A stretch of 38,605 bases of DNA from an uncultured Clostridia bacterium (GCA_944388495.1 CALXIZ010000051.1:1-38605), one strand, 5' to 3'. Positions 26,442 through 36,258 are shown, numbered from the stretch's first letter. Notes: generated by a model from the sequence alone, not told the origin. Numbers and translations: made by a program.

Positions 26442-27341
26442 ATGGCTAACATGAGAGAAATCCGTACGAGAATCGACAGCGTCAAGGACACGATGAAGAT
26501 CACCAATGCGATGTATCTCATCGCCTCCTCAAAGCTGAGAAAGGCGAGAAGCGGCAGAGACGCGGTATCGCCTTATTTCGAAAGCCTGCAGGAGACGATT
26601 TCCGATATTCTCGATCGTTCCCCGGATCTGGAGGGAACGCTGTTCGATAATTCCTCGGCTCTGTCGAGAGAAAAGAAAGAAGAGATCAGACGCTGCTATA
26701 TCGTCATCACCTCCGATAAGGGACTTGCGGGCTCGTACAATCATAACGTGTTCAAACTGGCCGATGAGTATATCGCAAAAGGCAGCGATAATACCGTCTG
26801 CATGATCGGTTATATGGCGAGAAACTATTTCGCCGGCAATCCGAATGTAAAGATCGATGAGGAGTTTATCTATCCGGCTGCCGAACCGACAGGATACCGT
26901 GCCCGCGGGATGGCGGAACACGTTATTGAAAAATTTAATAAAAATGAATTTGACGAAGTATACGTCTTGTATACGGAAATGATCAATTCCATGACGTTTG
27001 AGGCCAGGGCGATGAAGATCCTGCCGCTTTCACAGAATATGTTCAACCGTCCGCGTCCTGCGGAAGGGGAAAAACAGAAGAAAGCGTCAGTCATCTTTTC
27101 TCCTTCCCCTGTGGAAGTGCTCAGTCATATCGTGCCGAACTACGTGAAGGGTCTCATCTACGGCGCCATGGTGGAATCCTATGCCTGCGAACAGAGTTCG
27201 CGTATGAGTGCGATGGATAATGCCACGACGAATGCCAGGGAAATGATCACGGAACTGTCTCTGATCTACAATCGTGTGAGACAGGCGGCCATCACGCAGG
27301 AAATTACGGAAATCGTAAGCGGGGCGCAGTCGCAGGAATAA
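26442..27341 (+). CDS. atpG: F-type ATP synthase subunit gamma
   Basis: 299 residues. N-terminal helix MREIRTRIDSVKDTMKITNAM and C-terminal helix ending RQAAITQEITEIV form the rotating central coiled coil; the SDKGLAGSYN block is conserved. Starts four bases after atpA. Confidence 0.95.
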   Translation: MANMREIRTRIDSVKDTMKITNAMYLIASSKLRKARSGRDAVSPYFESLQETISDILDRSPDLEGTLFDNSSALSREKKEEIRRCYIVITSDKGLAGSYNHNVFKLADEYIAKGSDNTVCMIGYMARNYFAGNPNVKIDEEFIYPAAEPTGYRARGMAEHVIEKFNKNEFDEVYVLYTEMINSMTFEARAMKILPLSQNMFNRPRPAEGEKQKKASVIFSPSPVEVLSHIVPNYVKGLIYGAMVESYACEQSSRMSAMDNATTNAREMITELSLIYNRVRQAAITQEITEIVSGAQSQE

Positions 27342-27344
27342 TGA

Positions 27345-28751
<1,407 letters not shown>

Positions 28752-28784
28752 GCTGCCGGTTCATGCCGACATGAGGTGATGTAA

Positions 28785-29195
28785 ATGAGTACATTTAATC
28801 TGGAAATCGTCGCCACGGATAAGATCTTTTATAAAGGGCAATGTGAGTTTCTCGTCTTTCCGGGAATCGACGGAGAGCACGGCATTCTCGCCAACCATGA
28901 GCCGATGGTGGCAGCCGTCAAGGCAGGCGAGCTCCGTTATACGGTAGACGGAGAAATCCGCGGAGCCGCGGTAGGCGACGGATTTATCGAGGTTTCCTCG
29001 GAGAAGGTCGTCGTCATTTCGGATTTTGCCGAAAAACCGGAAGAGATCGATATCAAGCGCGCGGAAAGAGCAAAGGAACGCGCTGAAGAGCGCCTGCGCC
29101 TGAAGAGAAGTGAAAAGGAATATGTTCACAGCCAGGCGGCGCTTTCCCGTGCGATGGCACGTCTGAAGGTCGCAAGAAAAAACATGCGGCAGTAA
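28785..29195 (+). CDS. atpC: F-type ATP synthase subunit epsilon
   Basis: 136 residues. Beta-sandwich with the FPGIDGEHGILANHEPMVAA core (split at the usual GEHGIL...H site) and a C-terminal helical pair (about 88-136) that can brake rotation. ATG 28785 follows TGAGGTGATG. Last gene of the operon; a terminator follows 46 bp later. Confidence 0.94.
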   Translation: MSTFNLEIVATDKIFYKGQCEFLVFPGIDGEHGILANHEPMVAAVKAGELRYTVDGEIRGAAVGDGFIEVSSEKVVVISDFAEKPEEIDIKRAERAKERAEERLRLKRSEKEYVHSQAALSRAMARLKVARKNMRQ

Positions 29196-29240
29196 GAGAG
29201 CAGCGGGATATGCTGTTTCCGCAGAAAAATTACAGAACAG

Positions 29241-29280
29241 AAAATTCCGGAAGTCTGTCAGAGGACTTCCGGAATTTTTT
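29241..29280 (+). terminator. ATP synthase operon terminator
   Basis: AAAATTCCGGAAGTC (29241-29255) pairs with 29264-29278, 8-nt loop, ending in TTTTTT. Confidence 0.9.
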
Positions 29281-29393
29281 ATTGAAAAAATTATGCAAAA
29301 TCGGCGTAAAACATGATAAAATTTGACGAAAATTGTTACGTACGGAAGAAAGTTTCGGAATATGTGATGAATGCTTGAATTGTATTTCTGTAT

Positions 29394-29623
29394 ATGTTAG
29401 CATAATCACTGTCGTGCATCGCACGGACACTGCGGCATCCGCCGCGACTCTGGAGAGTCTTTCTTAGAGAAAGCGCCGAAGGTGTAATGTATGGAATAAA
29501 GAGCCGGAGGAAAACCGCGCCTGTGCACAGCGGAGAAAACAGACCGCCGACGGCACATGACGTAATCCGCCGGAAAAATACTTCCCTGCAGATCTCTCAG
29601 GCAAAAGGACAGAGCTAACATGT
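29394..29623 (+). promoter_or_regulatory. Glycine riboswitch (single aptamer, enlarged arm)
   Basis: Core signature elements are all present: CTCTGGAGAG (29448-29457), GCGCCGAAGGTGTAA (29473-29487) and CTCTCAGGCAAAAGGACAG (from 29594) ending AGAG at 29611-29614, which closes P1 with CTCT. Only one aptamer set is visible. Roughly 100 nt (29488-29590) lie between the halves, forming an enlarged P3-like arm. An outer stem ATGTTAGC (29394-29401) with GCTAACAT (29614-29621) could enclose the aptamer. A terminator follows at 29651-29677 and then the alanine/glycine symporter gene. The promoter is not clear: CATAAT at 29401-29406 is possible but would exclude the outer stem from the RNA. Confidence 0.9.
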
Positions 29624-29650
29624 CACAGCTTTATCCTTTCTCTCAGGAGT

Positions 29651-29677
29651 CGGAACAGATACGTTCCGGCTTTTTTT
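29651..29677 (+). terminator. Riboswitch expression-platform terminator
   Basis: CGGAAC (29651-29656) pairs with GTTCCG (29663-29668), 6-nt loop, followed by GC and seven T. It sits 27 nt after the aptamer, so glycine binding probably decides whether it forms. Confidence 0.85.
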
Positions 29678-29679
29678 AG

Positions 29680-29737
29680 TTACAGTAAAACCCCGCGAAG
29701 CAAGTCCGAAGGACGCAGAAGAGCGGGAGGTATTACG
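29680..29737. repeat. 58-bp structured repeat, copy 1
   Basis: It matches copy 2 (29801-29858) at 55 of 58 bases. It can fold as a long hairpin: GTAAAACCCCGC (29685-29696) pairs with GCGGGAGGTATTAC (29723-29736), with an inner GTCCGAAGGAC stem-loop at the tip. It lies between the riboswitch terminator and the symporter gene. Confidence 0.85.
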
Positions 29738-29747
29738 TATGCGACGA

Positions 29748-29792
29748 CCTCTTAGCGATACGCGAGCCGAAGGCGAAGCGTGAGCTTAGAGG
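29748..29792. repeat. Hairpin between the two 58-bp repeats
   Basis: CCTCTTAGC (29748-29756) pairs with GCTTAGAGG (29784-29792) with one mismatch, enclosing ACGC/GCGT and a CCGAAGG tip like that of the flanking repeats. Confidence 0.5.
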
Positions 29793-29800
29793 CTCACCGC

Positions 29801-29858
29801 TTACAGTAAAACCCCGCGAAGCAAGTCCGAAGGAGGCAGGAGAGCGGGAGGTTTTACG
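29801..29858. repeat. 58-bp structured repeat, copy 2
   Basis: Second copy, 121 bp after the first. The three differences include GAC to GAG and TATT to TTTT; the outer stem GTAAAACC/GGTTTTAC is better paired in this copy. It ends 36 bp before the symporter start. Confidence 0.85.
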
Positions 29859-29894
29859 GATCTTTAAAGATAAAGGAGAGGACAGGTATTCGTT

Positions 29895-31310
29895 ATGGAA
29901 AAATTCACAAAGATCCTGGAGGCGATCGACGGTGCAGTCTGGGGCATTCCGCTGATCGTTCTCATTCTTGCGGGCGGCATCCTGCTCACCGTGCGTCTGC
30001 GCGGACTGCAGATCCGTCATCTGGGCAAAGCGTTCCGCTACATGATTAAAAATGAAGAGGGCGGCGTAGGTGAAGTCACGAGCTTCGGAGCGCTGTGCAC
30101 AGCGCTGAGCGCGACGATCGGAACGGGAAACATCGTCGGCGTGGCTACCGCCGTATGTGCCGGCGGTCCGGGAGCGCTGTTCTGGATGATCGTAGCCGCG
30201 TTTTTCGGAATGGCGACAAAGTATTCGGAAGGCCTTCTGGCCGTCAAGTATCGTACGGTCGATGAGGACGGTCATTCTCTGGGCGGACCGTTTTATTACA
30301 TCGAGAGGGGAATGGGACCGCGCTGGAAGTGGCTGGCGAAGATCTTCGCTTTCTTCGGCATGTGTGTCGGCCTGTTCGGTATCGGTACCTTTACACAGGT
30401 AAACGGTATCGCTTCTGCGGTGAAGAACTTTTTCGACCCGGACTCCTTATGGACGGTCACGATTCCGGGAATCGGAGAATATTCCTGGGCGGTCGTTGCA
30501 GCGGGTCTGGTCATTACAGTGTGTACGGCTCTCGTCGTTATCGGCGGAATCAAGAGAATTTCAGACGTTTCGCAGATCGTCGTTCCTTTCATGGCGATCA
30601 TCTATGTGGTAGTCTGTCTGGTTCTGCTGATCTGCAATATCACGAGAGTTCCGGAAGCGATCGTCATGATCTGCAAGGGTGCTTTTTCGCCGCGTTCCAT
30701 CGCGGGCGGCGTTGCAGGCAGTATGTTCATCGCCATGCAGATGGGTGTGGCGCGCGGTATCTTCTCAAATGAAGCGGGTCTCGGTTCCGCTCCGATCGCT
30801 GCCGCAGCGGCGCAGACGAAAGAGCCGGTACGCCAGGGTCTGGTATCTATGACGGGTACCTTTATCGATACGATCATCATCTGTATGATGACGGGTATCT
30901 CTATCGTGCTCACCGGCGCGTGGACAGTGGACGGGCTGGAGGGCGTCGAGGTGACGACTTTCGCATTCCAGAACGGACTGCCGTTCCCGGAACGTGTCGC
31001 TTCCTTCCTGCTGATGTTCTGTCTGGTGTTCTTTGCCTTTACCACAATTCTGGGCTGGAATTATTACGGAGAGCGCTGCCTGGAGTATTTCTCAAACAGA
31101 AATCAGAAGAGCGTGCTCGTCTATCGCTGGCTTTACATCGCAGCCGTCTTCATCGGACCTTACATGACTGTCTCCGCCGTCTGGACGATCGCGGATATTT
31201 TCAACGGTCTGATGGCGATCCCGAATATGATCGCTCTGATCGTGCTCAGCGGCGTCGTCGCAAGAGAAACGAAGGATTACTTCGAGCGTCATAAAAACGG
31301 AAGACTGTAG
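29895..31310 (+). CDS. Alanine/glycine:cation symporter (AGCS family)
   Basis: 471 residues, about ten or eleven membrane helices. The AGCS core is clear: GEVTSFGALCTALSATIGTG (residues about 57-76), NIVGVATAVCAGGPGALFWM and SNEAGLGSAPIAAAAAQT. It moves alanine or glycine with sodium or protons across the cell membrane. The glycine riboswitch upstream makes glycine the likely substrate; whether it takes up or expels glycine cannot be read. ATG 29895 follows AAAGGAGAGGA with a rather long spacer. Monocistronic, closed by the terminator at 31341. Confidence 0.94.
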   Translation: MEKFTKILEAIDGAVWGIPLIVLILAGGILLTVRLRGLQIRHLGKAFRYMIKNEEGGVGEVTSFGALCTALSATIGTGNIVGVATAVCAGGPGALFWMIVAAFFGMATKYSEGLLAVKYRTVDEDGHSLGGPFYYIERGMGPRWKWLAKIFAFFGMCVGLFGIGTFTQVNGIASAVKNFFDPDSLWTVTIPGIGEYSWAVVAAGLVITVCTALVVIGGIKRISDVSQIVVPFMAIIYVVVCLVLLICNITRVPEAIVMICKGAFSPRSIAGGVAGSMFIAMQMGVARGIFSNEAGLGSAPIAAAAAQTKEPVRQGLVSMTGTFIDTIIICMMTGISIVLTGAWTVDGLEGVEVTTFAFQNGLPFPERVASFLLMFCLVFFAFTTILGWNYYGERCLEYFSNRNQKSVLVYRWLYIAAVFIGPYMTVSAVWTIADIFNGLMAIPNMIALIVLSGVVARETKDYFERHKNGRL

Positions 31311-31340
31311 AAAAAAGAATGAGATAAAAAATCAGAAAAA

Positions 31341-31378
31341 GCGGAGGAAGACGGGGCATGGTTTTCCTTCGCTTTTTT
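31341..31378 (+). terminator. Terminator of the symporter gene
   Basis: GCGGAGGAA (31341-31349) pairs with TTCCTTCGC (31364-31372, one G-U), flanked by AAAAA and TTTTTT. Confidence 0.85.
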
Positions 31379-31450
31379 CCGCCCTGAACCCTTCGAAAAA
31401 ATATGCGGCTTTTTGCTTTTACAGAGCGGGTTTTCTGCGGGCAGAAGAGG

Positions 31451-31459
31451 TGTTATAAT
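31451..31459 (+). promoter_or_regulatory. Extended -10 promoter of the DUF4253 gene
   Basis: TGTTATAAT, a perfect extended -10; the -35 region is TTTTCT and weak. Confidence 0.5.
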
Positions 31460-31536
31460 AAGTAACGATTCGCGGATAGAGATGTATGAGTACGGAAGTT
31501 CATGAACGGGATACCTGAAAAGAGGTGCGCGACAAG

Positions 31537-32529
31537 ATGTTTAAATTCCACAGAGAGAAAAGAGATTCATCCGGCAGCGATCTGGCCGTCAGAATGTCAG
31601 AATATCTGGACTGTGAGTGTTTCGTCGTCATGCCGGGGGAAGATGACGAAAAGCTGGCGGAGCTTTACCGCGAAGCGGAGGAGCGGGAGGATGTGTTTCC
31701 CATTTTTGTGCGCGTCGATGCGACCCTGATGGAATCTCTTCTGCTCAACAGCGATCCTGCCGATGCGGATGAGGACGGAGAAGAGTATGAGCTTTCGGAT
31801 CCGGAGTATGATATCATCTCCGGCGAAGAGGAAGCGCAGCAGGACGATGCGGGAGCGTGGAAGTTCCGTCTGTCGAAAATCCGGGCCTACAGGGAGAACA
31901 GCCTGGCGGAAGATCTGGCTGACGGAGCCGCGTATCTGGAGGAACTGCGCCTGCAGCGAAGCGGAAACTCCGGCGGACAGACCGGCAGGTGCGAAGAGCA
32001 GAGCGGAAAAAAGGGACGTTTTCACTTTTTTGAGGATCGTCTGAATGAGAACATCGTGATGACAGGGCGAAGCGCGAGGGAACTCCCGGAAAAGAACAGC
32101 CGGGAAGACGAAGCCCGAAAGCGCCGGCCGGAGCTGACAGTGACGGATCTGAAAAATCTGCACTCTTTCTGGGAAACCGGAACGGGCCTGGTCTCGGAAA
32201 TGCTGCTGGCTCTGATTCCCGTCAGAGAGCCGTGGCAGGTCTTCGCCTGGCTGCCTTTCGGCGGCTGGAATGACTGTCCCGGAGCGGAAGAAATGATGGC
32301 GGTCGCGAAATACTGGTATGAAAAATACGGAGCTGTTCCGGTAGCTCTGAATCATGACGAGCTGGAGTTTCTTCTGCCGCATTCTCTGAACGCTTCTCAG
32401 GCTGCCGAAGCGGCGGAAGAGCATGTGCTTTTCTGCCCTGATCTTCTGAACCCGGAGGGCGGCCTGAATGAGGAAAAGCTGGCGAAAATACTGAGCCGGT
32501 CGCGATGCTGGTATTTCTGGTGGGACTGA
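31537..32529 (+). CDS. DUF4253 domain protein
   Basis: 330 residues. The C-terminal half carries the DUF4253 features: LPFGGWNDCPGAEEMMAVAKYW, YGAVPVALNHDELEFLLP and the closing SRCWYFWWD. The N-terminal 90 residues are acidic and repeat-like (DPADADEDGEEYELSD), and a charged linker (residues about 140-200) joins the two. No signal peptide or membrane span. Function unknown; DUF4253 proteins are scattered in Gram-positives and sometimes occur among secreted-toxin immunity proteins, but nothing here shows that. ATG 31537 follows AAGAGGTG; the in-frame GTG at 31525 is part of that site. Confidence 0.75.
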   Translation: MFKFHREKRDSSGSDLAVRMSEYLDCECFVVMPGEDDEKLAELYREAEEREDVFPIFVRVDATLMESLLLNSDPADADEDGEEYELSDPEYDIISGEEEAQQDDAGAWKFRLSKIRAYRENSLAEDLADGAAYLEELRLQRSGNSGGQTGRCEEQSGKKGRFHFFEDRLNENIVMTGRSARELPEKNSREDEARKRRPELTVTDLKNLHSFWETGTGLVSEMLLALIPVREPWQVFAWLPFGGWNDCPGAEEMMAVAKYWYEKYGAVPVALNHDELEFLLPHSLNASQAAEAAEEHVLFCPDLLNPEGGLNEEKLAKILSRSRCWYFWWD

Positions 32530-32736
32530 TTTTCGGGCGGGACCGGTTTCCGGCGGGCCGGAAATTCTGCCGGGATGTATCGGCGGCTTCTGTGTCTCTG
32601 CGGCGCGGGCGGTGCGAAAACCGGGCTGCGGAACGGGAAAGAGACAAAATGTTTGAATATGAAAGAATTAAGTCCCGACTGGCTGTCGGGTACTGAAACC
32701 CTACACTTACACTTATATATCAGGAGGAGAAGGAAA

Positions 32737-33354
32737 ATGAAAGTATTGCTGGTAAACGGAAGCCCTCATGCAGAGGGCTGTGTCTATACGGCGTTGTCTG
32801 AGATTGCGGCTCAGCTGGAAAAAAACGGCGTGGATTCTGAGATTTTTCAGATTGGAACGGATCCGGTAAGAGGATGTATCGCCTGCGGAGCCTGTTCCGG
32901 ACTCGGAAAATGTGCTTTTGATGACGATGTATGCAACAGCCTGCTGGAAAAGATGATCGAAGCCGACGGCATCGTCATCGGTTCTCCTGTCTATTATGCG
33001 GGTGCGAACGGTGCGATCTGTGCGGTTCTGGACAGAGTTTTTTACACTTCGCAGGGCAGACTGGCGCATAAGCCTGCCGCAGCCGTGGTGAGCTGCAGAA
33101 GAGGCGGGGCGAGCGCGACCTTTGACCGTCTGAACAAATATTTTACGATCAGCAGAATGCCGGTCGTCCCTTCTCAGTACTGGAATTCCATACACGGAAC
33201 CTGTGCCGAGGAAGCGCGCCGGGATCTGGAGGGTCTGCAGACGATGAGAACGCTGGCAGATCATATGGCATGGATGCTCGCCTGCATCGAAAAGCCGGGC
33301 GTCAATCCGCCGGAAGAGACAGAGCAGATAAAGACGAACTTCATCAGAGGCTGA
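32737..33354 (+). CDS. NADPH-dependent FMN reductase / flavodoxin-fold protein
   Basis: 205 residues. Starts MKVLLVNGSPHAEGCVYTAL, the phosphate loop for FMN; GCIACGACSGLGKCAFDDD gives four closely spaced cysteines, as in iron-sulfur flavoproteins, though the exact cluster pattern differs from the ferredoxin type. GSPVYYAGANGAICAVLDR is the second FMN loop. It probably reduces small acceptors using FMN. ATG 32737 follows a strong GGAGGAGAAGG. The 207-bp leader holds a CCCGAC/GTCGGG hairpin (32674-32690) and no clear promoter. Confidence 0.88.
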   Translation: MKVLLVNGSPHAEGCVYTALSEIAAQLEKNGVDSEIFQIGTDPVRGCIACGACSGLGKCAFDDDVCNSLLEKMIEADGIVIGSPVYYAGANGAICAVLDRVFYTSQGRLAHKPAAAVVSCRRGGASATFDRLNKYFTISRMPVVPSQYWNSIHGTCAEEARRDLEGLQTMRTLADHMAWMLACIEKPGVNPPEETEQIKTNFIRG

Positions 33355-33396
33355 CAGAAATCCGCGGAAGCGGAGATCACCGCCCGCGGAAGCGGG

Positions 33397-33448
33397 AAAA
33401 ATCCGGACAGAAAAGATGCTCGGGAAGAGCATATCTGTCCGGATTTTT
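33397..33448 (+). terminator. Terminator of the flavoprotein gene
   Basis: AAAAATCCGGACAGA (33397-33411) pairs perfectly with 33434-33448 (ending ATTTTT) and an inner ATGCTC/GAGCAT stem extends it. The symmetrical A and T tails would also work on the minus strand. Confidence 0.88.
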
Positions 33449-33532
33449 CGGAGCCGGAGTGAAAGACCTCCGGCTTTTTACTGCCTCAGAACATGAAGGA
33501 ATGTGAAAATACGAAGGAGAGAAAAAGGAAAT

Positions 33533-34462
33533 ATGGAAGTCGAAGTCATTCTTCACCAGATGCTGCAGTTATTTATCATAATGTTTCTGGGTTATATTCT
33601 GTATAAAGTAAAGCTGATCGACAGGGATATGATTAAAAAGCTGACGAAGCTGCTTCTGCACGTGACGCTGCCGGCTATGATTCTCGCTTCTGTTCTGGAA
33701 CAGGAGGACAGTCAGCGGGATATCGGCGCCGTGGCGGAGGTTTTCGCCGTGGGAGCTGCGGTATACATTCTGCTGCCGCTCGCCGGCATCCTGGTCGTGA
33801 AGCTGATGCGTCTGCCGAAAAAGGATCAGGGACTCTACGCGTTTATGCTGGCTTATTCCAATATCGGCTTTATGGGCTTTCCTCTGATGGATGCTCTGTA
33901 CGGGAAGACGGCCGTATTTTATGCGGCGATCATCAATATAGCCTTTAATATATCAGTCTTCACACTGGGAGTCATACTGATGCAGATCGGACGCAGGGAG
34001 GACAGAAAAGGACTGGAAATGAAAAAGCTGCTGACGCCGGGCGTCAGTATATCTCTTCTTTCCGTCGTGTTTTATCTGCTGAACCTCAGGCTTCCGGAGG
34101 ATATCGTCTCTGTCGTTTCTTCCGTAGGCAATGTGACGACACCGCTGGCGATGATTCTCATCGGAGCCACGCTGGCCACGATGGACTTCCGTTCGATTTT
34201 CAACGACTGGCACGTATATCCTTTTGCAGCCGTGCGCCAGATGCTTCTGCCTCTGATCTTCTGGCCGGTACTTCACTTTTTCATCAGAGACACCTTTATT
34301 CTGTCCGTCGTCTACATTCTGCTTCTGCTGCCGATCGCGAATACAAGCGTGCTGTTTGCGACAGAGTATGACGGCAATGAGCAGCTGGCGGCAAAATCTG
34401 TGTTTATTACCACAGCGCTGGCCATCGTGACAGTCCCTCTGATGCTGATGATCTGCGGCTGA
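33533..34462 (+). CDS. AEC-family (auxin efflux carrier-like) transporter
   Basis: 309 residues, about ten membrane helices. The N-terminal FIIMFLGYILYKVKLID and the mid-protein YSNIGFMGFPLMDALYG block are typical of bacterial AEC permeases, which export organic acids or related metabolites such as malate. Substrate unknown. I chose ATG 33533, after AAAAGGAAAT; an upstream in-frame ATG at 33503 is less likely. It follows the terminator of the flavoprotein gene. Confidence 0.9.
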   Translation: MEVEVILHQMLQLFIIMFLGYILYKVKLIDRDMIKKLTKLLLHVTLPAMILASVLEQEDSQRDIGAVAEVFAVGAAVYILLPLAGILVVKLMRLPKKDQGLYAFMLAYSNIGFMGFPLMDALYGKTAVFYAAIINIAFNISVFTLGVILMQIGRREDRKGLEMKKLLTPGVSISLLSVVFYLLNLRLPEDIVSVVSSVGNVTTPLAMILIGATLATMDFRSIFNDWHVYPFAAVRQMLLPLIFWPVLHFFIRDTFILSVVYILLLLPIANTSVLFATEYDGNEQLAAKSVFITTALAIVTVPLMLMICG

Positions 34463-34529
34463 CAGGGGAGACTGAACCGGTCCGCGGCCGGGCGAAATTC
34501 CAAAAGCGTATCGAAAAAAGGCAGAAATG

Positions 34530-34621
34530 TGATATACTGAAATTCAAAGAAGAAAAGAAAGTGATTTGCAGATCCGGCCGGAAATCATCCGGCCGGCAGG
34601 GGCGCCGGCAGAGCCCGGCGC
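34530..34621 (+). promoter_or_regulatory. Promoter and GC-rich hairpin leader of the recombinase gene
   Basis: TGATATACT (34530-34538) is an extended -10. Two strong hairpins follow in the leader: CCGGCCGG/CCGGCCGG (34574-34581, 34589-34596) and GCGCCGG/CCGGCGC (34602-34608, 34615-34621). Neither has a T run. Confidence 0.45.
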
Positions 34622-34646
34622 GGGATGACAGGCACAGGTTTTTGCA

Positions 34647-35585
34647 ATGGAAAGAGACAGTTATCTGGACCGCTATACGGAATATCTGAAAAATACGAAA
34701 AGAATGGCGGAAAATTCATATAATGCTTATCGGAGAGATGTTTCGGAATTTCAGAAGCATCTGGAGAATTCCGGAGTGAAACGGCCGGAGGATATCACAA
34801 ATACGGACGTCGTTTCGTATATCCTTTCGCTGAGAAAGAGCGGCAGAGCTCCTTCGACTGTCAACAGAAAGATCGCGTCGCTGCGCTCCTACTGCTCTTT
34901 TTTATGTGAAGAGGGAATTCTGAGCGACAATCCGGCCAGAGAGGTCAGAGTGCCGCATATGGAACAGAAAGAACTGGAATATCTGACTGTGGAGGAAGTG
35001 GAACGGATTCTAAGCGCACCGGATCAGTCTGTCAAGGGCATCCGGGACCGCTCGATTCTGGAGATAATGTACGGCACCGGCATCCGGGTGACAGAAATAG
35101 CAGGTCTGTGTATGGAGGACGTCAATTTCCGCATCGGTTTCATCACCTGCAGCGGCGAGTACGGAAAAGCGAGAATCATACCTCTGGGCAGGCCCTGCAG
35201 AAAAGCGCTGGAACGTTATGTGGACGAGGCGCGTCCGAAGCTGATCGAATCTTACCGGAAGCGGCAGCGGGCCTTTCAGGCGGATCATGCCGCTGTCGAA
35301 ACGGATCCTCAGTATCTGTTCATGAATTATCACGGACAGAAGCTGACAAGGCAGGGACTGTGGAAGATCGTGCGTACATACGCGGATAAAGCAGGAATTC
35401 AGGGAAAGCTGACGCCGCAGATTCTGAGAAATTCCTTTGCGGCGCACATGGTGCAGAACGGAGCGGATCTCAAGTCGATCCAGGAGCTGATGGGATATGA
35501 GGATGCGGCGGCGGCACAGATCTATCTGAGCGTTTCCAGAAACCGCATCAAGGAAGTCTACGACAGAACCCATCCCCGCGCATGA
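34647..35585 (+). CDS. XerD-like tyrosine recombinase with altered active site
   Basis: 312 residues in the Xer length range. N-terminal SAM-like domain (1-90), catalytic domain after. Present: Arg147 in GTGIRVTEIAG, a lysine in YGKARIIPLG, Arg261 and the nucleophile Tyr293 in AQIYLSV. Missing: the box II His of H-x-x-R is Gln258 (TPQILRNSF, usually TPHxLRHSF) and the LGH His/Trp is Tyr284 (LMGYEDA). Xer enzymes resolve chromosome dimers or move elements. Loss of both histidines suggests weakened or specialised activity, though Arg, Lys and Tyr stay. The weak ribosome binding site near ATG 34647 is unusual. No transposon ends or att-like repeats are seen near it. Confidence 0.85.
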   Translation: MERDSYLDRYTEYLKNTKRMAENSYNAYRRDVSEFQKHLENSGVKRPEDITNTDVVSYILSLRKSGRAPSTVNRKIASLRSYCSFLCEEGILSDNPAREVRVPHMEQKELEYLTVEEVERILSAPDQSVKGIRDRSILEIMYGTGIRVTEIAGLCMEDVNFRIGFITCSGEYGKARIIPLGRPCRKALERYVDEARPKLIESYRKRQRAFQADHAAVETDPQYLFMNYHGQKLTRQGLWKIVRTYADKAGIQGKLTPQILRNSFAAHMVQNGADLKSIQELMGYEDAAAAQIYLSVSRNRIKEVYDRTHPRA

Positions 35586-35653
35586 TAATGCACGGGAAAA
35601 ATGCGCGGCGGGGAGTCACGGCATAAAGAAAAACGGCATGCCGGAGAAAATGA

Positions 35654-35682
35654 TTGCATTTTTACCGGCGTTATGGTAATAT
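35654..35682 (+). promoter_or_regulatory. rplS promoter
   Basis: TTGCAT (35654-35659), 17-bp spacer ending in TGG, TAATAT (35677-35682), an extended -10. Start near 35689. Confidence 0.7.
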
Positions 35683-35688
35683 ATTGCG

Positions 35689-35840
35689 GTGATTGCGGAC
35701 GGTCCGCTGATATGGCGTGCACAGGGCATGCACAGGAAGCAGAAAAGGGACAGACGGTCAGAAGTCCGGAAAGCCGGAAGGCTTTTTAAAAAAGCTTTCT
35801 GTTCATATCAAGAACGTCGTGGCAGGAAAGAGGATAAAAG
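35689..35840 (+). promoter_or_regulatory. rplS leader, possible L19 autoregulatory RNA
   Basis: A 150-nt leader precedes rplS, with GTGCA/TGCAC and AAGCC/GGCTT hairpins, the second followed by TTTTTAAAAAAGC. L19 leaders are known in Firmicutes; I cannot confirm a match to the known motif. Confidence 0.4.
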
Positions 35841-36188
35841 ATGAATATTATTGAAGCGATTGAACAGGATTATAAGAGAGATGATCTTCCGGCATTCAAC
35901 GTCGGCGACACACTGAAGGTCTATATCAAGATCAAGGAAGGCAACAGAGAGAGAATTCAGATGTTTGAAGGATTCGTTCTGAAGATTCAGAACGGCGGCC
36001 TGGGCAAGACTTTCACGGTAAGAAAGATTTCCTCCGGCGTCGGTGTGGAAAAGACTTTCCCGATCCATTCTCCTATGATCGAAAAGATCGAAGTCGTAAA
36101 GCGCGGTGCTGTCAGAAGAGCAAAGCTCAACTACATGAGAGAGAGAACCGGCAAAGCGGCGAAGATCAAGGTAAAGGGCGAAAAATAA
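35841..36188 (+). CDS. rplS: 50S ribosomal protein L19
   Basis: 115 residues with the family pattern: [60 protein letters not shown] and [19 protein letters not shown]. It lies at the 30S-50S interface. ATG 35841 follows AAAGAGG. The usual downstream neighbours (signal peptidase, ylqF, rnhB) do not follow; a strong terminator and a long AT-rich gap do. Confidence 0.98.
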   Translation: MNIIEAIEQDYKRDDLPAFNVGDTLKVYIKIKEGNRERIQMFEGFVLKIQNGGLGKTFTVRKISSGVGVEKTFPIHSPMIEKIEVVKRGAVRRAKLNYMRERTGKAAKIKVKGEK

Positions 36189-36258
36189 AAACGTCGGATA
36201 TGCGGCCGGATGCGGAGGGAGTACCTCCCGTCCGAAGTACAGAGCCGTTTCGCGGACC

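Noticed and set aside
29406-29621. Minus-strand ORF of 71 codons
   Set aside because: It lies wholly on the glycine riboswitch, whose RNA constraint explains the sequence.
29680-29858. Repeats as a CRISPR array
   Set aside because: Only two copies, each self-complementary almost end to end, separated by a 63-bp hairpin region; no cas genes.
32649-32696. 15-codon ORF (MFEYERIKSRLAVGY) before the flavoprotein gene
   Set aside because: It overlaps a CCCGAC/GTCGGG hairpin and could be a leader peptide, but the ribosome binding site is weak and nothing else supports it.
34647-35585. Recombinase as part of an integrated mobile element
   Set aside because: No target duplication, att-like repeat, other phage or transposon gene, or composition change was found around it.
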